Positions 4,582 to 8,870 of a DNA stretch of 8,870 bases are shown here, in pieces (the first letter of the stretch is position 1; each line of letters opens with the position of its first letter). The stretch is from NCBI GenBank assembly GCA_903851455.1, contig CAINOM010000024.1, positions 1-8,870 on the forward strand, written 5' to 3'. A program made the translations under genes and the position numbers. This stretch comes from an uncultured Bacteroidota bacterium. Lineage in GTDB: Bacteria; Bacteroidota; Bacteroidia; Chitinophagales; Chitinophagaceae. The notes beneath the pieces are model-generated. The model searched no databases. It saw only the letters and a program-made list of their open reading frames with translations, and was not told the origin of the DNA.

Positions 4582-6594
4582 ATGTTGCAGCAATATTGCG
4601 CTTCTCTTACGGAATACAAACGCCTGCGCACCCGCGAGGTAAAGATCGGTAACCTGCTTTTGGGCAGCGGCCATCCCATCCGTGTTCAGACAATGACCAC
4701 TACCGATACCATGGATACCGCCGCTACTGTGGCGCAAAGTATCCGTTGTATAGAAGCCGGTGCTGAACTGGTGCGTATAACAGCTCCCAGCAAAAAGGAA
4801 GCCGAGAACCTGCTCAACATTAAGAACGAGCTGCGGGCAAAGGGTTACGACACGCCACTGATCGCAGACATACACTTCACACCAAACGCAGCGGAGATCG
4901 CTGCCCGCATAGTGGAGAAAGTGCGCGTAAACCCAGGCAACTATGTAGACAAGAAAAAATTTGACTTCATTGATTATACTGATGCGGAATACAATGACGA
5001 AGTAGAACGGATCAGGACACGTTTCGCGCCGTTAGTACGCATCTGCCGGGAATACGGCACTGCTATGCGCATAGGCACTAATCACGGCTCCCTCAGTGAC
5101 CGCATCATGAGCCGCTACGGAGACACACCCATTGGTATGGTGGAGAGTGCGCTTGAGTTTCTCCGTATTGCCCGCGACGAGAATTACCACCAGATCATAC
5201 TCAGCATGAAGTCGAGCAACCCCCTGGTGATGGTGCAGGCATACCGGTTGCTGGTACAGAAGATGGACGAGGAGTTCGGCGAATGCTATCCGCTGCACCT
5301 TGGTGTAACAGAGGCAGGCGATGGAGAAGACGGACGCATCAAGAGCGCCATCGGTATCGGCACCCTGTTAGAAGATGGTATCGGCGACACTATACGTGTT
5401 TCTCTTACTGAAGATCCTGAGTTCGAAATTCCCGTTTGCCGCGATATAGTAAAGCGATATACCGGAAGAGGAACCACAGGGGCAAATAACGATCCCAATT
5501 CCAATCCCGATAGCTATCGGGACCCAATTCCACATTCCATTTACGATCCATTCTCCTATAAAAGACTGGATACTTCGAGTGTAAAGAACATAGGCTCGCA
5601 CCACGTACCCGTGGTTATTGCGGACTATAGTGATGAGCACACGCTCGACACCAAAAGCCTGGAGCAGATAGGCTACAACTACAATGCTGCTACGGATAAA
5701 TGGGGCATCAGCGATGGTGCTGCCGACTATGCCTATACCGGCGATCGCGTTTTCGATTTTGCGTTGCCGGGCACATTGCAGGTGATCTGCAACTATGCTA
5801 CCTGGCAAAACGCTGCTGACAAGTCTAAGTACCATCCCTTACTAACGCTACAAGGATTCCAGGCTTCCAGCCTTTCATCATCAGGACCATGCTTCCTGGT
5901 TGTTGATGCATCAACGGATCCGGTTGCGTTGGCTGTTACACTCAAAGAGGCTGCAGGTGTAGTATTGGTGGTAAGCAGCACTGTTGCCAATGCCATGCAG
6001 TCGATCCGTAGCTTTCTGTCTGCTCTGTTCGCAAAGGGCGCGAGGTGCCCTGTGATTCTAAAGACAGAGAGCCACGACAAGACCGTTGATGAGCAGCTCA
6101 TTCACTTCGCTACGGACTCTGGTGGATTGATGCTGGATGGCTTTGGAGATGGCGTGTGGCTTACTAACATAGCCGCAGATCTGGAGAACAGCAAGGTCAG
6201 CGGCCGCACCTACCTTGAAGTAAAAAGCAACAAACAATTTCTCAACAATACCGCCTTTTCCATTTTGCAGGCTACGCGCACGCGCATCAGCAAGACGGAG
6301 TACATCAGCTGTCCAAGCTGCGGGCGTACGCTGTTCGATCTGCAGGAGACCACTGCTAAGATAAGGGCTGCTACCAATCACCTGAAGGGTGTTAAGATCG
6401 CCATCATGGGTTGTATCGTGAACGGACCGGGCGAAATGGCCGATGCTGACTTTGGCTATGTAGGCAGCGGACCGGGTAAGATAACGCTGTACAAAGGCAA
6501 AGAAGTTGTAAAACGCAATGTGCCCAGTGACATCGCGGTAGACGAACTCATACAACTCCTGAAAGAGAATGAGGCATGGGTCAACGTAGGTTGA
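4582..6594 (+). CDS. ispG: (E)-4-hydroxy-3-methylbut-2-enyl-diphosphate synthase, large three-domain form
   Basis: IspG (GcpE) converts 2-C-methylerythritol 2,4-cyclodiphosphate to HMBPP, the penultimate step of the MEP isoprenoid pathway, using a [4Fe-4S] cluster and reduced ferredoxin or flavodoxin. The 670 residues are far longer than the roughly 370 of E. coli IspG because a middle domain is inserted, as in plants and Bacteroidota. The TIM-barrel domain covers about residues 12-295 (TREVKIGNLLLGSGHPIRVQ, IEAGAELVRITAPS, DIHFTPNAAE, GTNHGSLSDRIMSRYGDTPIGMVESALE, LGVTEAGDGEDGRIKSAIGIG). The insert covers about 300-560. The C-terminal cluster domain follows with CPSC (Cys577, Cys580), GCIVNGPGE (Cys611) and Glu618, the three cysteines and glutamate that ligand the cluster. 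All key residues are present. The linker at about 305-317 is encoded by a palindrome between direct repeats. The stop codon lies inside a long hairpin. The start is ATG 4582, just after a -7 box. Confidence 0.97.
   Translation: MLQQYCASLTEYKRLRTREVKIGNLLLGSGHPIRVQTMTTTDTMDTAATVAQSIRCIEAGAELVRITAPSKKEAENLLNIKNELRAKGYDTPLIADIHFTPNAAEIAARIVEKVRVNPGNYVDKKKFDFIDYTDAEYNDEVERIRTRFAPLVRICREYGTAMRIGTNHGSLSDRIMSRYGDTPIGMVESALEFLRIARDENYHQIILSMKSSNPLVMVQAYRLLVQKMDEEFGECYPLHLGVTEAGDGEDGRIKSAIGIGTLLEDGIGDTIRVSLTEDPEFEIPVCRDIVKRYTGRGTTGANNDPNSNPDSYRDPIPHSIYDPFSYKRLDTSSVKNIGSHHVPVVIADYSDEHTLDTKSLEQIGYNYNAATDKWGISDGAADYAYTGDRVFDFALPGTLQVICNYATWQNAADKSKYHPLLTLQGFQASSLSSSGPCFLVVDASTDPVALAVTLKEAAGVVLVVSSTVANAMQSIRSFLSALFAKGARCPVILKTESHDKTVDEQLIHFATDSGGLMLDGFGDGVWLTNIAADLENSKVSGRTYLEVKSNKQFLNNTAFSILQATRTRISKTEYISCPSCGRTLFDLQETTAKIRAATNHLKGVKIAIMGCIVNGPGEMADADFGYVGSGPGKITLYKGKEVVKRNVPSDIAVDELIQLLKENEAWVNVG
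5494..5532. repeat. 18-base perfect palindrome flanked by 10-base direct repeats, within ispG
   Basis: TCCCGATAGCTATCGGGA (5505-5522) is a perfect palindrome. On each side lies an identical CCCAATTCCA (5494-5503 and 5523-5532), separated from the palindrome by one base on the left and none on the right. It encodes residues PNSNPDSYRDPIP in the linker after the TIM barrel, a part of IspG that varies in length. The repeat-to-repeat distance is 29 bases, not a multiple of three. The arrangement resembles a small palindromic element with a target duplication; similar CCCGATAGCTATCGGG palindromes are, in my recollection, common in Bacteroidota genomes. Confidence 0.8.
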
Positions 6595-6609
6595 TACATG
6601 CCTCATTCT
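6566..6609. terminator. Long hairpin between convergent ispG and lipoprotein gene, likely bidirectional terminator
   Basis: AGAATGAGGCATG (6566-6578) pairs perfectly over 13 bases with CATGCCTCATTCT (6597-6609). After a GG/TA internal mismatch, a second stem TCAAC (6581-6585) and GTTGA (6590-6594) closes a GTAG loop. It covers the last ten ispG codons, including the TGA stop (6592-6594), and lies 17 bases past the lipoprotein stop on the other strand. No T-tract follows on either side, so it is not a textbook intrinsic terminator, but position and stability suit ending or protecting both transcripts. Confidence 0.65.
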
Positions 6610-6626
6610 GTTAAAAATATCCTGAA

Positions 6627-8072
6627 CTAGAGTGCTGTAAACGTAAGTGGCGATCCGCTGATCACTGCGCCTGCAGCCGTATGGGCTACTACCTGCACGA
6701 TCTGTGCTTTTGCAGCAGGGTTGCCTAACTGCCAGTTGGTTTGTGCATAACCGCCAGCATTAGTAGTTGTCGTATAGTGAGACAACAAGCCGTCTCCGGA
6801 AGTAACGGAGAATGTAACAGAAACACCAGCCTGTGCAACTCCGCTGTTATCAGTTACCTGTACTACCAATGGTGCACCGAGGTATTCATATGCAGCACCG
6901 TGTTGTCCGTCGCCGGATGTCTTTAACAGTTTGTAGCTGTTGCTCATAGCTACGAAGTAAGTAGTATCTGTTGTCCAGCTGCGGCTGTCATCAGGTACAC
7001 CATATCCCAGTATGCTTCCTGAAGTGCTTATCGACTGCTGCTCTGTAAAGCCATCAACAACGTTCTCAAAAGTAGTCAGGGAGAAACTCGTAGAAGGACA
7101 AGCTACGCCATATATCTTCAAGGTCATCTGCGGCGCTATACTGCAGGCTAGGCTGAAACCAGCTACTGAAGGCAATCCGCCGGTCATTGCTGCTGTATGA
7201 GAGAAGCTGTATGAACCCTGCCAGCTGCCGGAGTTGAATACATCACCAACAGTATAGTTGTCGCTGGTAGTGAAAGAAGGTGTGCCATTAGCTGCAGCGG
7301 TTACATTTCCTGTTGCGCTGGCGGCGAATGAAAGATAAGTGGTAACAACGATAGGTAACTGACCGATCCAAACGATGGTGCGGCCTGATACCGGGTTAAG
7401 CGTGGTTGTTGCATTTACATTCTCAGCACCGGTTGATGCCACGTTCATCTGAACATTCGCATTCATAGTACCGTTCTGGCAGATCGCAGAGAAACCAGTA
7501 AGACTGCCGTTCTGGAACTGCATGTTGAAGTTCCAGTTTGGATTGATAGAGATGCTGCCGCTCGTCAATGAGATAGAAGCAACACCATCCTGCAGCAAGC
7601 TTGTATTACTGATGTTATAAGTGTAACCACCGCCGGTCTTGCGCATCAGGTTGGAAGCGTCAGTAGTGAAATTGATATTCGCCTGCTGGAAAACATCTTC
7701 CAGTTTTGCAGGTATCGTGCTCAGTGTTACCTGGCCCGACTGCGATACAACAGAAGTTACTTTCCGCAGGTAACCCTCACCTGTAATGCCGATGATGATG
7801 TCATTCACAATGAACGCAGGAAGGTTGTTACCAAAATAGGTGTACTCGCCCTGGCCAATCTGCGCCGCGCTCGATGCAAGCAACCATTGAGTAGAGTCTA
7901 TTACAATTACACCGGGTTTCAGGATCACGGAATCAGGTGTGATCGGCGGTTGGTTGTTATTGTTGTTGAATACCGTCTGCTTGCTCAGTTTATTGCACGA
8001 TGCGAATATGCCGAGCATAGCAACCAGTGCCAGCATAAATATGGAAGAGAGATTTTTTTTCATTTTGCTCAT
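6627..8072 (-). CDS. Lipoprotein with C-terminal Ig-like (Big_1-type) domain
   Basis: The 481-residue protein starts at ATG 8072 (MSKMKK; the ATG at 8063 is possible) and ends at TAG 6627. A lipoprotein signal runs to Cys26 (MLALVAMLGIFASC), so the mature protein is probably lipid-anchored. A short tether follows with an Asn run and prolines (FNNNNNQPPITP, about 35-46). Residues about 50-395 are low in charge and rich in Ser, Thr, Asn and Gly with beta-strand alternation; I recognise no family there. It has several Cys in that part, unusual for this composition. Residues 400-481 (APLVVQVTDNSGVAQAGVSV, TFSVTSGDGLL, TTTTNAGGYAQTNWQLG, SGSPLTFTAL) match the bacterial Ig-like group 1 (invasin/intimin type) pattern, which forms rigid stalks on surface proteins. 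Its start is 36 bases after the barrel gene stop, with no -7 box between, so co-transcription is likely. A role in surface display or adhesion is inference. Confidence 0.85.
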   Translation of the reverse strand: MSKMKKNLSSIFMLALVAMLGIFASCNKLSKQTVFNNNNNQPPITPDSVILKPGVIVIDSTQWLLASSAAQIGQGEYTYFGNNLPAFIVNDIIIGITGEGYLRKVTSVVSQSGQVTLSTIPAKLEDVFQQANINFTTDASNLMRKTGGGYTYNISNTSLLQDGVASISLTSGSISINPNWNFNMQFQNGSLTGFSAICQNGTMNANVQMNVASTGAENVNATTTLNPVSGRTIVWIGQLPIVVTTYLSFAASATGNVTAAANGTPSFTTSDNYTVGDVFNSGSWQGSYSFSHTAAMTGGLPSVAGFSLACSIAPQMTLKIYGVACPSTSFSLTTFENVVDGFTEQQSISTSGSILGYGVPDDSRSWTTDTTYFVAMSNSYKLLKTSGDGQHGAAYEYLGAPLVVQVTDNSGVAQAGVSVTFSVTSGDGLLSHYTTTTNAGGYAQTNWQLGNPAAKAQIVQVVAHTAAGAVISGSPLTFTAL

Positions 8073-8108
8073 TAGTTTATTGAAAAAGGGTATTGGCCTT
8101 TAGCGGGA

Positions 8109-8870
8109 TTATTTAAAGAGTAAAACACTAAGTCTTGCTCCGTAGCTTAATACGTTTTCGGTGGCGCCGTTATCATTAGACATGTTGGTAAGCACATATC
8201 CCAGGTAAGGGCCGAACAGGAATGTATTGTAACGGGTTCTGTAAGCCACACCTGCGCTCAGGTAGTGGTTTACCATTATCGTAGCGTAATGATCGGTCAC
8301 GTCTATCCACGAGTTCTGGCCCTGTATGCTGTATACATCCAGCATGTTGAGCTTGAAACCGACCTCAATGCCAGCCTGCGCGTAAAATCCAACATCGTTG
8401 AAGTTGCCGATCTTGTGCCGTACATCTACTACCTGGAACATGAACGGAACGCCCGCATACCAGTAATGATAATTGTCGTAAGCAGTGCTGCCGAACCCAT
8501 CGGGTGAAGACAATGTGCCGTTGTAATTTCTCAGGTCAAGACCAAATGAAAAGAACAGGCGTGTGCTTGGGCTATGTGTTTTGAACTGGTGCGCAAATTG
8601 TCCCGAGATACCCCAGGAAAGGCCATTGGCGCTGGTTGCGGCACCATCTCCATTCATAGAATGCAATATAGAGGAGCCGCCGAAATCAGCGAATACGATG
8701 AACTTGCTGTCGCATCTTCCGCACTTCGCGGAGTGCGCGCAGCAGGAAGTTGTATCAGGTTCCATGTCATCATCAGAAGACGAAGTAGCCACAGGCTGCG
8801 AGGGAGTGGATGAGGTCTGGGCGTGTGTAATAACCGACAACGACAAAGCGCAGGTTAGTAATACTACAGC
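8109..8870 (-). CDS. Outer-membrane beta-barrel protein with N-terminal Cys cluster, 5' end cut by window edge
   Basis: The frame is open from the right edge to TAA at 8109, 253 visible residues. A TTG at 8846 could be read as a start, but upstream codons continue a signal peptide (AVVLLTCALSLSVITHA, cut before QTSS), so the true start lies outside the window. Next come a low-complexity Ser/Thr/Pro linker, an acidic stretch (SSSDDDMEPD) and a Cys cluster CCAHSAKCGRC (visible residues 43-53). From about residue 56 the protein alternates strands rich in Gly and aromatics: KFIVFADFGGSSI, LSWGISGQFAHQF, RLFFSFGLDLRNY, YHYWYAGVPFMFQVV, VGFYAQAGIEVGFKL, HYLSAGVAYRTRY and VLSYGARLSVLLFK. This is a small outer-membrane barrel of the kind common in Bacteroidota. 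It heads a probable operon with the Ig-like lipoprotein 36 bases downstream. No specific function is recognisable. Confidence 0.85.
   Translation of the reverse strand, partial: AVVLLTCALSLSVITHAQTSSTPSQPVATSSSDDDMEPDTTSCCAHSAKCGRCDSKFIVFADFGGSSILHSMNGDGAATSANGLSWGISGQFAHQFKTHSPSTRLFFSFGLDLRNYNGTLSSPDGFGSTAYDNYHYWYAGVPFMFQVVDVRHKIGNFNDVGFYAQAGIEVGFKLNMLDVYSIQGQNSWIDVTDHYATIMVNHYLSAGVAYRTRYNTFLFGPYLGYVLTNMSNDNGATENVLSYGARLSVLLFK
8720..8737. repeat. GC-rich inverted repeat inside the Cys-cluster codons
   Basis: CGCACT (8720-8725) and AGTGCG (8732-8737) form a 6-pair stem that a T-G wobble extends to seven, with loop CGCG. It lies exactly in the codons for AHSAKCG of the barrel protein. It may be chance or a small palindromic element that entered the coding sequence, like the one in ispG. 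Confidence 0.35.

Noticed and set aside
4510..4875. 121-codon minus-strand frame across the ispG promoter and start
   Set aside because: It overlaps the ispG -7 box and conserved N-terminal codons and shows no recognisable protein features.
5368..5835. 155-codon minus-strand frame antisense to the ispG insert
   Set aside because: It is opposite a well-supported gene, and its Ile/Gly-rich run comes from the palindrome and codon bias of ispG.
6058..6606. 182-codon minus-strand frame antisense to ispG
   Set aside because: It lies wholly opposite the end of ispG, whose product has all family motifs, and its translation shows no domain or signal. It is a shadow frame.
1..8870. tRNA, rRNA, CRISPR array, transposase or integrase
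   Set aside because: I saw no cloverleaf-like gene, no regularly spaced repeats and no mobile-element protein in any frame. The palindromes noted are single copies in this window.
8846..8870. TTG at 8846 as the true start of the barrel gene
   Set aside because: The codons upstream to the window edge are open and encode the hydrophobic core of a signal peptide, so the start lies beyond the window.

Overview
The window looks like chromosomal DNA from a member of the Bacteroidota, probably close to the Chitinophagaceae or another Sphingobacteriales-like group (inference). Four things point there. IspG is the large form with an inserted middle domain. Two families largely confined to this phylum are present (DUF6934 and DUF6089). 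Several genes have the phylum's -7 promoter box (TAnnTTTG) directly before the start, and Shine-Dalgarno sequences are absent. The surface proteins have the usual Bacteroidota form: signal-peptide beta-barrels and lipoproteins.

Layout from left to right. Positions 1-978 (minus) hold the N-terminal 326 residues of an exported multiheme cytochrome c with four CxxCH motifs; the gene continues past the left edge. Positions 1111-1976 (minus) hold a compact, AT-rich cassette of three small genes: a DUF6934 protein, a lysine-rich 53-residue protein and a 75-residue protein. It lies downstream of tyrS (2017-3294, minus). A divergent intergenic region of 199 bases separates tyrS from a DUF6089 outer-membrane protein gene (3494-4381, plus). 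This is followed by ispG (4582-6594, plus), which encodes an enzyme of the MEP isoprenoid pathway. ispG converges on a second minus-strand block. That block is an outer-membrane beta-barrel gene cut by the right edge (8109-8870) and, 36 bases downstream of it, a lipoprotein ending in an Ig-like (Big_1-type) domain (6627-8072).

tyrS and ispG are housekeeping genes. The cytochrome, barrel and lipoprotein belong to the cell envelope. The barrel and lipoprotein look like one operon and probably one surface or periplasmic assembly (inference). The three-gene cassette is the accessory element and the best candidate for an undescribed system: its gene sizes, order, base composition and an apparent internal promoter resemble a toxin-antitoxin or small defence module, but nothing in the sequence proves this.

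The most striking non-genic structures are three. An 18-base perfect palindrome between two 10-base direct repeats sits inside the ispG reading frame. A long hairpin spans the ispG stop codon and probably ends transcription between the convergent genes. A series of perfect -7 boxes abut or overlap start and stop codons. Two of these boxes show that the longest possible reading frames of tyrS and ispG begin too far upstream. No tRNA, rRNA, CRISPR array, insertion sequence or prophage gene was seen.
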